Assembly (NCBI GenBank): GCA_900321055.1
Contig: ONUQ01000158.1
Location: 1 to 6,079 of the forward strand
Reading direction: 5' to 3'
Source of the DNA: an uncultured Elusimicrobia bacterium
Lineage (GTDB): Bacteria > Elusimicrobiota > Endomicrobiia > Endomicrobiales > Endomicrobiaceae
Length of the DNA: 6,079 nucleotides
Position numbers and translations under genes: made by a program. The notes under the pieces were generated by a model. That model did not search any database. It was given only the letters and a program-made list of their open reading frames with translations, and was not told where the DNA came from. Below, piece by piece: positions 1 to 6,079 of this stretch; the first letter of the stretch is position 1; every line of letters begins with the position of its first letter.

Positions 1-177
1 ACTTATGCTAATGAAGTAAAAGCCGATGTTTTTAATAAACAAATTGATAATAAATATTCTTATGCAGGACATAGAGTAAAAGAGATTGTTTTACAAGAAA
101 TTGAAAACCCAGGGTTATGCACGGGAAATAAGTCCGTTAATCTCACACTAAGCGATGTAAGTTATAGCACAGTTTAA
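1..177 (+). CDS. C-terminal end of an unrecognised protein (5' end outside window)
   Basis: Frame 1 is open from the first base to a TAA at 175-177, followed at once by a second in-frame TAA at 178-180, giving 58 residues of a protein whose start lies outside the window. Base composition here is clearly higher in G+C than in the gap that follows, which supports coding. The fragment has a charged, probably helical stretch (NKQIDNKYSYAGHRVKEIVL, residues about 12-31). A polar, Ser/Thr/Asn-rich end with one Cys (LCTGNKSVNLTLSDVSYSTV, residues 39-58) follows; such an end would suit a beta-rich or secreted domain, but that is only an impression. I do not recognise the family and assign no function. 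No strong hairpin-plus-U-tract terminator follows the stop. The reading frame is fairly secure; the identity is unknown. Confidence 0.6.
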   Translation, partial: TYANEVKADVFNKQIDNKYSYAGHRVKEIVLQEIENPGLCTGNKSVNLTLSDVSYSTV

Positions 178-377
178 TAAAATTTTCAGAATAGTTTTGT
201 TGAAAAACCTATTTTGGTAAAATAAAGAAATATTGTTTTATATTGTTTATAAAAAATCAATAATATATTCGTAGAAAAAGCAAAAAAGCCGTAAAAACTA
301 AAATAAAAAAATACAATTTTTAATAAAAATAAAGAAATAATTTATGTTTCATATTTTTTTATTTATAATGTTTTTTG

Positions 378-392
378 AGATTATATAATTCT
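378..392 (+). repeat. 15-base direct repeat, copy 1 (AGATTATATAATTCT)
   Basis: This site is identical to bases 458-472, exactly 80 bases downstream. Its core ATTATATAAT is a 10-base palindrome, and the outer AGA/TCT bases are also complementary. It contains a TATAAT hexamer at 384-389. It could be a repeated operator or a duplicated promoter piece; in DNA this AT-rich, chance is a real alternative. Confidence 0.5.
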
Positions 393-428
393 AAATAAGT
401 TTTGTGTTTTTTTGTTTATTTTATTTAT

Positions 429-456
429 ATTACATTTTTTTTAGAAATTGTATAAT
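429..456 (+). promoter_or_regulatory. Candidate sigma-70-type promoter for the PspC-EcsC-DUF1232 block
   Basis: ATTACA (429-434, four of six matches to TTGACA) lies 16 bases before a perfect TATAAT (451-456). Transcription would start near 463, leaving a leader of about 70 bases before the ATG at 535. Another TATAAT at 464-469 has no good -35 partner. The assignment is tentative, because such hexamers are frequent by chance in this composition. Confidence 0.35.
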
Positions 457-457
457 T

Positions 458-472
458 AGATTATATAATTCT
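458..472 (+). repeat. 15-base direct repeat, copy 2 (AGATTATATAATTCT)
   Basis: This is the second exact copy of the site at 378-392. It lies 62 bases before the ATG of the PspC gene and overlaps the candidate promoter zone, with its own TATAAT at 464-469. The position would suit a regulator binding site, but no regulator is encoded in the window. Confidence 0.5.
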
Positions 473-534
473 TTTAAATATTTAAGTAATGTTACTAATA
501 ATATAAATTAGAAATAAAAAAATGGAGTATCTCT

Positions 535-780
535 ATGAAAAGAAAAAAGGAATTAGTCAGACTTGTGGATGATAAAGTTATTTTTGGAATATGTTCGGGC
601 ATAGCACGGTATATCGGATGGGATAGAACTTTAGTCAGAATAATATTTATTCTTTTGTTTTTAGTTACCGGCTTTTTTCCTATATCAGCAATATATATGA
701 TAGGTTTTTTTATTATACCCAAAGGACATAAGTCTGATTATATGGAACAGGACTATATAAATGTGGATGAAATAAAATAA
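535..780 (+). CDS. PspC-domain small membrane protein
   Basis: This gene encodes an 81-residue protein that is almost entirely one PspC domain. The recognisable pattern runs from the basic start through RLVDDKVIFGICSGIARYIG (residues 9-28) and WDRTLVRIIFILL (29-41) to the hydrophobic segment ending in FFIIP near residue 62. Residues about 34-61 should form one long or two short membrane helices. A short charged, mostly acidic tail follows (67-81). In the family, PspC is an inner-membrane partner in the phage-shock envelope-stress response, but many stand-alone short PspC proteins have no tested role. The ATG has a GGAG site at 524-527, seven bases upstream. It is first in a co-directional set with the EcsC-family and DUF1232 genes; no pspA, pspB or pspF is in the window. 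Domain assignment is confident; the precise function is not known. Confidence 0.9.
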   Translation: MKRKKELVRLVDDKVIFGICSGIARYIGWDRTLVRIIFILLFLVTGFFPISAIYMIGFFIIPKGHKSDYMEQDYINVDEIK

Positions 781-795
781 ATATGTTTTTTGTGT

Positions 796-802
796 AAAGG
801 AG
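796..802 (+). promoter_or_regulatory. Ribosome binding site fixing a TTG start
   Basis: AAAGGAG lies six bases before the TTG at 809-811. The first in-frame ATG is about 79 codons further on, inside the conserved part of the protein, so this site is what decides the start of the EcsC-family gene. Confidence 0.85.
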
Positions 803-808
803 TATAAA

Positions 809-1459
809 TTGACAATATTATCTCAAGAAACAATACAAAAAATTTTAAATTTTGCTTATGATAAAGCAGTAAACGGAGTAAACCTTACCGGATGTCCGGA
901 CTTTGCTTCCGCTTATGAATTAGCAAAAGAGTATCAAAAAAAATATCCAAATAATTTAGAAAAACAAATTGATTCTTTTATAAATTGGCAATGTGCAAAA
1001 GCAGGCTTATCCGGAGCAATAACAGGTTTTGGCGGTTTTGTCACAATGGCAGTTACATTACCGGCAAACATTACAAGTGTTATTGCTATACAACTTAGAA
1101 TGATAGCAACAACAGCAATTTTATGTGGATACGATGTAAAAAGTGATAAAGTAAAAACTTTAGTATATTGTTGTTTAGTAAAACAAAGTATAGAAAATAT
1201 TATAAAAGAAGCAGGAGTAAAAGTTGCACAAAAGTTTGCTGTAAAATTAATACAAAGAATGCCTTATGATATGATAAAGGTAATCAATAAAACTGTTGGT
1301 ATAAAATTAATTACAAAATTCGGACAAAAAGGAGTCGTAAATTTAGGAAAAGCAGTTCCTTTGTTTGGCTCTTTACTTGGAGCCGGAATAGATATTGTAT
1401 CTACAAAAGCAATAGGAGCTTTTTCTAAAAATACATTGATGTCTCAAAACACAAAATAA
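809..1459 (+). CDS. EcsC-family protein (TTG start)
   Basis: The 216-residue product looks like the EcsC family (named for Bacillus subtilis EcsC of the ecs ABC-transporter operon; biochemical role not established). A predicted helical N-terminal part (1-60, with KEYQKKYPNNLEKQIDSFINW at its end) precedes the glycine-rich hydrophobic core typical of the family. That core is AGLSGAITGFGGFVTMAVTLPANITSVIAI (residues 65-94, broken here as AGLSGAITGFGGFV and TMAVTLPANITSVIAI). A second typical element, VPLFGSLLGAGIDIVSTKAIG, spans residues 183-203. These stretches suggest membrane association, probably without a signal peptide. The TTG start is supported by the AAAGGAG site at 796-802. It lies 28 bases after the PspC gene and 84 bases before the DUF1232 gene, in the same frame as the latter. 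The B. subtilis partners ecsA/ecsB (ABC ATPase and permease) are absent here, so I do not call it ecsC. Confidence 0.8.
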   Translation: MTILSQETIQKILNFAYDKAVNGVNLTGCPDFASAYELAKEYQKKYPNNLEKQIDSFINWQCAKAGLSGAITGFGGFVTMAVTLPANITSVIAIQLRMIATTAILCGYDVKSDKVKTLVYCCLVKQSIENIIKEAGVKVAQKFAVKLIQRMPYDMIKVINKTVGIKLITKFGQKGVVNLGKAVPLFGSLLGAGIDIVSTKAIGAFSKNTLMSQNTK

Positions 1460-1559
1460 GATTTTATAGAAGCTGAAGTTGTGGAGTAAAAAAAAGTTAA
1501 AAACATTTTAATAGAAAATAATAATACACGAGAAGAATCAAATATGTCTCAAAAAACAA
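1439..1559 (+). repeat. Near-identical 16-base repeat: end of EcsC-family gene and start of DUF1232 gene
   Basis: ATGTCTCAAAACACAA (1439-1454) and ATGTCTCAAAAAACAA (1544-1559) differ at one base. They are 105 bases apart and in the same reading frame. The first encodes the end of the EcsC-family protein (MSQNTK, then stop) and the second encodes the start of the next protein (MSQKTI). This may be a trace of a small local duplication, or coincidence. Confidence 0.4.
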
Positions 1560-1891
1560 TAGACCCAGAAATAGTTTCTGAAACACAGAAAAATAAAAGT
1601 GTTCAAAAAGAAAGTGACGGGAAAAAAGTTTTGGCTTGGATAATAATGGCAATGGCTGTGGCTTATGGCTTATCTCCGATAGACATAGTTCCGGATATTC
1701 CAATAGTTGGTTGGATAGATGATTTTATGATAGGAACAGCATCATTGACAAATCTTATTCAGCAACAATTTTTTCAAACAAATAATACACTGAACAAGTT
1801 ATTTAATATGGTAAAATGGATGCTTGTAGGTTTTGCAATAATAATATTGTTAATTGCTGTTTTAATAATAACTTTGATAGTAAAAAACTAA
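1544..1891 (+). CDS. DUF1232 (YkvA-like) small membrane protein
   Basis: This gene encodes 115 residues. A polar N-terminus (1-27, rich in Lys, Glu, Gln and Ser) precedes the DUF1232 core at about 28-65. The hallmark there is YGLSPIDIVPDIPIVGWIDD (residues 41-60), close to the family pattern of a hydrophobic helix, SPIDhhPD, then a proline turn and a DD pair. A linker with QQQ and NN follows, then a strongly hydrophobic C-terminal helix (about 92-113) ending in KN. This suggests two membrane-embedded segments joined by a short loop. The family has no established biochemical function. The ATG at 1544 is chosen because no ATG, GTG or TTG lies between it and the upstream in-frame stop at 1487-1489, and the next Met is inside the core. 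Its ribosome site is weak (GAGAAG at 1530-1535), so its translation may depend partly on the preceding gene. Confidence 0.85.
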   Translation: MSQKTIDPEIVSETQKNKSVQKESDGKKVLAWIIMAMAVAYGLSPIDIVPDIPIVGWIDDFMIGTASLTNLIQQQFFQTNNTLNKLFNMVKWMLVGFAIIILLIAVLIITLIVKN

Positions 1892-1989
1892 ATATTTTAT
1901 TTTAATATTAAAAATCTGCATTTAAAAAAAATGGTGTTTTGTGTGTTGGGGAATGGTAAAAAGAAAAAAATAACCTTTTCAAAATTTGT

Positions 1990-1995
1990 TATAAT
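1990..1995 (+). promoter_or_regulatory. Candidate extended -10 element for uvrA
   Basis: A perfect TATAAT is preceded by TGT (1987-1989), giving the TGnTATAAT extended -10 pattern. No matching -35 hexamer lies 16-18 bases upstream, which extended -10 promoters can tolerate. Transcription would start near 2002, leaving a leader of about 20 bases. I see neither GAAC-N4-GTTC nor CTGT-N8-ACAG in 1892-2021, so there is no visible SOS operator. Confidence 0.45.
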
Positions 1996-2008
1996 TATTA
2001 TTTAGCCT

Positions 2009-2016
2009 AAAAGGAG
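2009..2016 (+). promoter_or_regulatory. uvrA: Ribosome binding site fixing the GTG start of uvrA
   Basis: AAAAGGAG lies five bases before the GTG at 2022-2024. The start gives the usual UvrA N-terminus ([20 protein letters not shown]), with Walker A at the expected distance. Confidence 0.85.
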
Positions 2017-2021
2017 TAAAA

Positions 2022-4838
2022 GTGGAAAATATAATTAAAATAAGAGGTGCCAGACAGCACAATCTTAAAAATATAGATATAGATATACCTAAAAATAAAC
2101 TTGTAGTTATTACAGGACTTTCGGGCTCGGGAAAATCTTCTCTTGCTTTTGATACTATTTATGCGGAAGGACAAAGAAGATATGTAGAATCTTTGTCTGC
2201 TTATGCAAGACAATTTTTAGATTTAATGGATAAACCGGATGTAGATATTATTGAAGGTCTTTCACCGGCAATATCCATAGAACAAAGAAATCCGTCTCAT
2301 AATCCAAGGTCAACGGTTGGAACGGTAACGGAAATATATGACTATTTAAGATTATTGTTTGCAAGGGTAGGTGTTCCTCATTGTCCCAAATGCGGAAAAA
2401 AAGTTTCTCCTCAAAGTTCACAACAAATTATCAATGAAGTAATGAAACACAAACAGGATACAATGATTTATATTTTTGCTCCGTTGGTAAAAGGTAAAAT
2501 CGGAACTTATGAAGAATTGTTTGAAAGATTATTAAAAGATGGTTTTAACAGAGTTAGAGTAGATAATAAAATTTATAGTTTGGATGAAGATATAAAATTA
2601 GACCGATACAAAAAACATACAATAGATATATTGATAGATAGAATAAAAATCAGCCGGGAAAATAAATCCAGAATTTCATCTTCAATAGAGACTTCACTAA
2701 AGCATGGACAAGGATTGGTTACCGTTGCAGTTGTAGATGAAAACAAAAATATCAAAGAAGAAAGAACTTTTAGCGAACATTATGCCTGTATAGATTGCGG
2801 AATATCCATTGCAGAAATTGAGCCTCGCCTTTTTTCTTTCAATACTCCGCATGGTGCCTGTCCCGATTGTGGCGGACTCGGCAAAAAAATAGAAATAGAT
2901 GAAGATTTAATCGTACCGGATAAAGATAAAAGTATAGAAGAAGGAGCTTTAAAAGCCTGGTCGGATCCCGTTACAACAAAAACACACAGATGGAAAACTT
3001 CTTGGTCAGGTTACTATTATGAAATGTTGTGTGATGTTTGCAAAAAAAATAATATTTCTATGGATAAACCTTGGAAAAATCTTACCGAAAAACAACAAGA
3101 AATTATGCTGTATGGTAAAGGAGACTTTGAAGGTGTACTGACAAATATGCAAAGAAGGTATAATGAAACAGAGTCCGATTATGTCAGAAATGCAATTTAT
3201 TCAGAGTATATGGTTGAAAAAACTTGCCCTACCTGTAAAGGTAAAAGATTAAAAAAAGAAGCTTTGTCGGTGTTTATAAACGAAAAATCCATTATGGATA
3301 TTACCGCAATGTCAGTGATAGAAGCAACGGATTTTTTTGAAAATTTAAAACTTTCAAATAAAGATAAAATTATTGCAAAAACAATTCTTAAAGAAATAAA
3401 ATCAAGATTACATTTTTTAAAAAATGTAGGTTTAGGTTATCTTTCACTTAACAGAGAGAGTTCCACTCTTTCTGGAGGAGAATCACAAAGAATACATCTT
3501 GCCACACAAATAGGCTCAGGTCTTACGGGAGTTCTTTATGTTTTGGATGAACCGTCAATAGGGTTACATCAAAGAGATAACAGTTTATTACTGGAAACAT
3601 TAATAACATTAAGAGATTTAGGAAACACATTGATAGTTGTAGAGCATGACGAAGATACAATGAGAGCATCTGATTATTTAATAGATTTGGGTCCCGGAGC
3701 AGGGGTACATGGCGGAACAATTGTAGCACAAGGGACACCCAAAGAAATATTAAAGAATAAAAATTCACTTACGGCAAAGTATCTTAATGGTGAATTAAAA
3801 ATTCCTATAGAAAAAAGATTGAAACCTAAAAATAAATTTTTAAGTGTTAAAGGAGCACAACAATTTAATTTAAAGAAAACAAATATAGATATTCCCTTAG
3901 GACTTTTTGTTTGTGTAACAGGTGTTTCAGGTTCGGGAAAATCTACATTAGTTTATGATATAATTTACAAAGCATTGGCACAGAAATTATATAGAACAAA
4001 AGATGTTCCGGGTAAATATGAATCAATAGAAGGTTTAGAATATATAGATAAAGTTATTATCGTAGATCAGTCTCCGATAGGTAGAACACCAAGATCTAAT
4101 CCCGTAACATATACGGGAGCATTTGCAATAATAAGAGATTTATTTGCACAAACCCCACAAGCGAAAGCTAAAGGATTTATGCCTGGCAGATTTTCTTTTA
4201 ATGTTAAAGGCGGAAGATGTGAAAATTGTCAGGGAGACGGAACTTTACAAATAGAAATGCAGTTTTTACCTGATATATTTGTAAAATGTGATGTTTGTAA
4301 CGGTAAAAGATTTAACGAAGAAACTTTACAGGTAAACTATAAAGGTAAAAATATAGATGAAGTTTTAAATATGACGGTAGAAGAAGCGGTAAAATTCTTT
4401 GAAAATATTCCCAGACTTAAAAATATCTTATCTACATTAAATGATGTAGGATTAGGGTATATTAAGTTAGGGCAATCTTCAACTACTCTTTCGGGAGGAG
4501 AAGCACAAAGAATAAAACTTGCTACGGAACTTTCAAAAAGAGGAACCGGTAGAACATTATATATACTTGATGAACCGACTACCGGATTACATTTTGCAGA
4601 TGTTGAAAAATTATTAGATGTACTGCATAAATTAGTGTATGCAGGTAATACGGTTTTAATAATAGAGCATAATATGGATGTTATAAAAACTGCAGATTGG
4701 ATTATAGATTTGGGACCGGAAGGCGGTTCCGGCGGAGGAAAAGTTGTGGGTGTTGGTACACCGGAAAAAATTATGACAATAGAAAAATCTTATACCGGTC
4801 AATTCTTAAAGAAACATATTTATAAAACAAAAATATAG
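2022..4838 (+). CDS. uvrA: UvrA, excision nuclease subunit A (nucleotide excision repair)
   Basis: UvrA is the dimeric cytoplasmic ATPase that, with UvrB, finds bulky or helix-distorting DNA lesions and loads UvrB for incision by UvrC. At 938 residues it is full length (about 940 in E. coli). The first ABC half has Walker [10 protein letters not shown] (32-40), signature LSGGESQR (483-490) and Walker [13 protein letters not shown] (505-516). The second half has GVSGSGKST (634-642), LSGGEAQR (823-830) and [12 protein letters not shown] (846-857). Zinc-module cysteines are complete: C256/C259 with C280/C283 in the first half, and C733/C736 with C756/C759 in the second. Extra CxxC pairs lie at 121/124 and 402/405. 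The start is GTG, supported by AAAAGGAG. A 130-base gap with its own promoter-like element separates it from the DUF1232 gene. No uvrB or uvrC lies in the window. Nothing is truncated or unusual. Confidence 0.99.
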   Translation: MENIIKIRGARQHNLKNIDIDIPKNKLVVITGLSGSGKSSLAFDTIYAEGQRRYVESLSAYARQFLDLMDKPDVDIIEGLSPAISIEQRNPSHNPRSTVGTVTEIYDYLRLLFARVGVPHCPKCGKKVSPQSSQQIINEVMKHKQDTMIYIFAPLVKGKIGTYEELFERLLKDGFNRVRVDNKIYSLDEDIKLDRYKKHTIDILIDRIKISRENKSRISSSIETSLKHGQGLVTVAVVDENKNIKEERTFSEHYACIDCGISIAEIEPRLFSFNTPHGACPDCGGLGKKIEIDEDLIVPDKDKSIEEGALKAWSDPVTTKTHRWKTSWSGYYYEMLCDVCKKNNISMDKPWKNLTEKQQEIMLYGKGDFEGVLTNMQRRYNETESDYVRNAIYSEYMVEKTCPTCKGKRLKKEALSVFINEKSIMDITAMSVIEATDFFENLKLSNKDKIIAKTILKEIKSRLHFLKNVGLGYLSLNRESSTLSGGESQRIHLATQIGSGLTGVLYVLDEPSIGLHQRDNSLLLETLITLRDLGNTLIVVEHDEDTMRASDYLIDLGPGAGVHGGTIVAQGTPKEILKNKNSLTAKYLNGELKIPIEKRLKPKNKFLSVKGAQQFNLKKTNIDIPLGLFVCVTGVSGSGKSTLVYDIIYKALAQKLYRTKDVPGKYESIEGLEYIDKVIIVDQSPIGRTPRSNPVTYTGAFAIIRDLFAQTPQAKAKGFMPGRFSFNVKGGRCENCQGDGTLQIEMQFLPDIFVKCDVCNGKRFNEETLQVNYKGKNIDEVLNMTVEEAVKFFENIPRLKNILSTLNDVGLGYIKLGQSSTTLSGGEAQRIKLATELSKRGTGRTLYILDEPTTGLHFADVEKLLDVLHKLVYAGNTVLIIEHNMDVIKTADWIIDLGPEGGSGGGKVVGVGTPEKIMTIEKSYTGQFLKKHIYKTKI

Positions 4839-4930
4839 TATGGATATATTAGAAAAGGATTGTATAAATAGTTTGCAGTACAAATATCAATAATTAGAAA
4901 AAAAACAGATATATAAATAAAAAATAAAAT

Positions 4931-4936
4931 TATAAT
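4931..4936 (+). promoter_or_regulatory. Candidate -10 hexamer for ychF
   Basis: A perfect TATAAT lies 44 bases before the ATG. No convincing -35 or TG extension accompanies it. A second TATAAT at 4958-4963 is inside the palindrome and too close to the start for an ordinary leader. The rest of the 4839-4979 gap holds no gene and no clear terminator for uvrA. Confidence 0.25.
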
Positions 4937-4943
4937 GGTAAAA

Positions 4944-4963
4944 ATTATAAAATATTTTATAAT
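4944..4963. repeat. Perfect 20-base palindrome upstream of ychF
   Basis: The half-site ATTATAAAAT is followed directly by its exact reverse complement, ATTTTATAAT, with no spacer. The palindrome ends three bases before the ychF ribosome site and carries a TATAAT (4958-4963) on the + strand and one on the - strand (4944-4949). It could be an operator for a dimeric regulator or an AU-rich leader hairpin. Chance is possible given the composition. Confidence 0.5.
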
Positions 4964-4979
4964 AAAAAGGTGGTAAAAT

Positions 4980-6071
4980 ATGAAATTAGGTATAGTCGGA
5001 CTTCCTAATGTAGGAAAATCTACATTATTTAATGCAATTACTAAAGCCGGAGCAGAATGTGCAAATTATCCTTTTTGTACAATAGAACCAAATGTCGGTG
5101 TAGTAGCAGTACCGGATAAGAGATTGGATTTCTTGGAAAAATTATATAATTCAAAAAGAAAAATTCCTGCAATGGTAGAATTTGTTGATATTGCAGGTCT
5201 TGTGAAAGGTGCTTCTAAAGGGGAAGGTTTGGGAAATCAATTTTTAGCTCATATTAGAGAAACATCTGCAATAGTTCATGTTGTAAGATGCTACGAGAAT
5301 TCTGATATTACTCATGTTATGGGTAAAATAGATCCGATAAGAGATATAGATATTATAGAAACAGAATTAATGCTTGCGGATTTAGAAGCAATCAATAAAA
5401 AAATAGAAAAACTGCAAAAAGATATAAAATCAAGAGATAAAAAAATAATTGCAGAAAAAGACTTAGCCGATAAAATAAAAGCTCATTTAGAAGCAGGACA
5501 TCCCGTAAGGACACTTGAAATTGAAGAAGAAGAAAAGGAATTGTTAAAAAACTTTTTTCTTATAACAGCAAAACCTGTATTATATGCTTGCAATATAAGT
5601 GACAGTGATTTACCTGAAATGAATAACAATTATGTTCGGATGGTTATTGAAAGAGCTAATAAAGAAAATGCTCAGGCAATTCCGATATGTGCGAAAATAG
5701 AAGCAGAACTTTCGGAGTTATCTAATGAAGATCAGTTGACTTTTTTAAAAGATTTAGGACTTAGTGAATCGGGGCTAAACAGACTTATTAAAGCAAGTTA
5801 TGATTTACTTGGTTTAATTACATTTTTAACGGCTGGCGAAGATGAGTCAAGAGCTTGGACAATAAAAAAGGGATTTTTAGCTCCTCAGGCAGCCGGTGTT
5901 ATTCATACAGATTTTGAAAAAGGATTTATTAGAGCAGAGGTTATGGCTTATGATGATCTTTTTAGATTAGGTAATGATAAAGCCGTTAAAGAAGCAGGGC
6001 TTTTAAGAAGTGAAGGGAAAACTTATGTTGTTAAAGATGGGGATATTATAGAATTTAAATTTAATGTATAA
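4980..6071 (+). CDS. ychF: YchF, redox-regulated TGS-domain P-loop ATPase (OLA1 family)
   Basis: YchF is a conserved Obg-related NTPase that in studied members prefers ATP, associates with ribosomes and affects stress responses, including oxidative stress. It is full length at 363 residues. The G domain shows G1 GLPNVGKST (7-15, with the hydrophobic Leu8 of this class), the switch-I region YPFCTIEPN (30-38) and G3 DIAGLVKGASKGEGLGNQF (70-88). A helical, probably coiled-coil insertion covers about 128-190 (rich in Lys and Glu). The G4-equivalent is N205-I-S-D208, where the family usually has NxxE. The C-terminal TGS domain runs from about 279 to 361, with AAGVIHTDFEKGFIRAEV (304-321) and GKTYVVKDGDIIEFKFNV (346-363). 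ATG follows AAGGTGG (4967-4973) at six bases. The gene ends eight bases before the window edge and is separated from uvrA by 141 AT-rich bases, so it probably has its own promoter. Confidence 0.98.
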   Translation: MKLGIVGLPNVGKSTLFNAITKAGAECANYPFCTIEPNVGVVAVPDKRLDFLEKLYNSKRKIPAMVEFVDIAGLVKGASKGEGLGNQFLAHIRETSAIVHVVRCYENSDITHVMGKIDPIRDIDIIETELMLADLEAINKKIEKLQKDIKSRDKKIIAEKDLADKIKAHLEAGHPVRTLEIEEEEKELLKNFFLITAKPVLYACNISDSDLPEMNNNYVRMVIERANKENAQAIPICAKIEAELSELSNEDQLTFLKDLGLSESGLNRLIKASYDLLGLITFLTAGEDESRAWTIKKGFLAPQAAGVIHTDFEKGFIRAEVMAYDDLFRLGNDKAVKEAGLLRSEGKTYVVKDGDIIEFKFNV

Positions 6072-6079
6072 ATTTACTA

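Larger units (their letters stand above)
178..534. other. Long, extremely AT-rich intergenic region upstream of the PspC gene
   Basis: No credible gene is seen in this stretch of about 355 bases. By hand count it has about 14% G+C overall and about 9% between 301 and 480, far below the flanking genes. It contains A and T tracts, several TATAAT hexamers (364-369, 384-389, 451-456, 464-469), a 15-base direct repeat, a 12-base palindrome TTAAATATTTAA at 474-485, and a small CTAAT/ATTAG inverted repeat (495-499 with 507-511). It probably carries the end of the upstream transcript and the promoter region of the three-gene block. With this composition, individual AT-rich matches carry little weight. 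Confidence 0.7.

Noticed and set aside
1..177. S1/P1-type nuclease C-terminus, suggested by YAGHRVKEIVL
   Set aside because: The resemblance is limited to a few residues around an AG-x-R-hydrophobic pattern, and the zinc-binding residues of that family cannot be assessed in this fragment.
200..232. Possible terminator hairpin after the partial upstream gene (ACC/GGT and ATTTT/AAAAT pairings)
   Set aside because: The stems are only three to five mostly A-T pairs and lack a clear GC stem followed by a T tract, so I would not call a terminator.
495..722. Minus-strand open frame of 75 codons across the start of the PspC gene
   Set aside because: It overlaps a confidently recognised PspC domain on the + strand, shows no family resemblance and is explained as an antisense shadow. 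The same holds for the minus-strand open frames at 1497-1703, 2007-2213, 2573-2755 and 3523-3768.
1460..1543. A possible extra small gene or upstream extension of the DUF1232 gene
   Set aside because: The frame is interrupted by TAA at 1487-1489, and no ATG, GTG or TTG follows it before 1544. The GTGGAG at 1481-1486 resembles a ribosome site but has no start codon at a usable distance.
1892..1912. AATATT inverted repeat just after the DUF1232 gene as a terminator
   Set aside because: The stem is six A-T pairs with no G-C and no following T run, so it is too weak to support.
1892..2021. SOS (LexA) operator upstream of uvrA
   Set aside because: I looked for CTGT-N8-ACAG and GAAC-N4-GTTC patterns and found neither. 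LexA sites of other lineages could be different, so this is absence of the known types only.
2022..4838. A resistance-type or divergent UvrA paralogue (UvrA2 or DrrC-like)
   Set aside because: The full length, both complete ABC sites and the zinc modules at the usual spacing match the ordinary repair UvrA. Class II UvrA2 proteins lack the UvrB-binding region, whereas this protein has the normal insertion length.

Overview
The window comes from an AT-rich bacterial chromosome with a standard genetic code: TGG encodes Trp, and the five complete genes end in TAA (four) or TAG (uvrA). Shine-Dalgarno sites are mostly strong. Two of the five complete genes use a non-ATG start, TTG at 809 and GTG at 2022, each behind a good AAGGAG-type site. 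I cannot place the phylum from this sequence alone. The composition and the UvrA/YchF sequences would fit several low-GC lineages.

Layout, all genes on the + strand: (1) bases 1-177 are the 3' end of an unrecognised gene. (2) Bases 178-534 are a very AT-rich non-coding stretch (about 14% G+C by hand count). It holds a repeated 15-base site and candidate promoter hexamers. (3) Bases 535-1891 hold three small membrane-associated genes: a PspC-domain protein, an EcsC-family protein with a TTG start, and a DUF1232 (YkvA-like) protein. They are 28 and 84 bases apart and look like one transcription unit. (4) Bases 2022-4838 encode full-length UvrA, the damage-recognition ATPase of nucleotide excision repair, with a GTG start and an extended -10-like element upstream. 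(5) Bases 4980-6071 encode the full-length TGS-domain P-loop ATPase YchF. It is preceded by a 141-base AT-rich gap containing a perfect 20-base palindrome close to its ribosome binding site.

uvrA and ychF are housekeeping genes with all core motifs intact; their adjacency implies no shared pathway. The three-gene block is the most accessory-like part. PspC domains are known from envelope-stress systems, while EcsC-family and DUF1232 proteins are poorly characterised, so a shared role at the membrane is a reasonable guess but not demonstrated. I found no mobile element, CRISPR array, tRNA, rRNA or recognisable riboswitch, and no convincing new system. The points most worth checking are the PspC-EcsC-DUF1232 linkage, the palindrome before ychF, the repeated site before pspC, and the NISD version of the YchF G4-equivalent motif.
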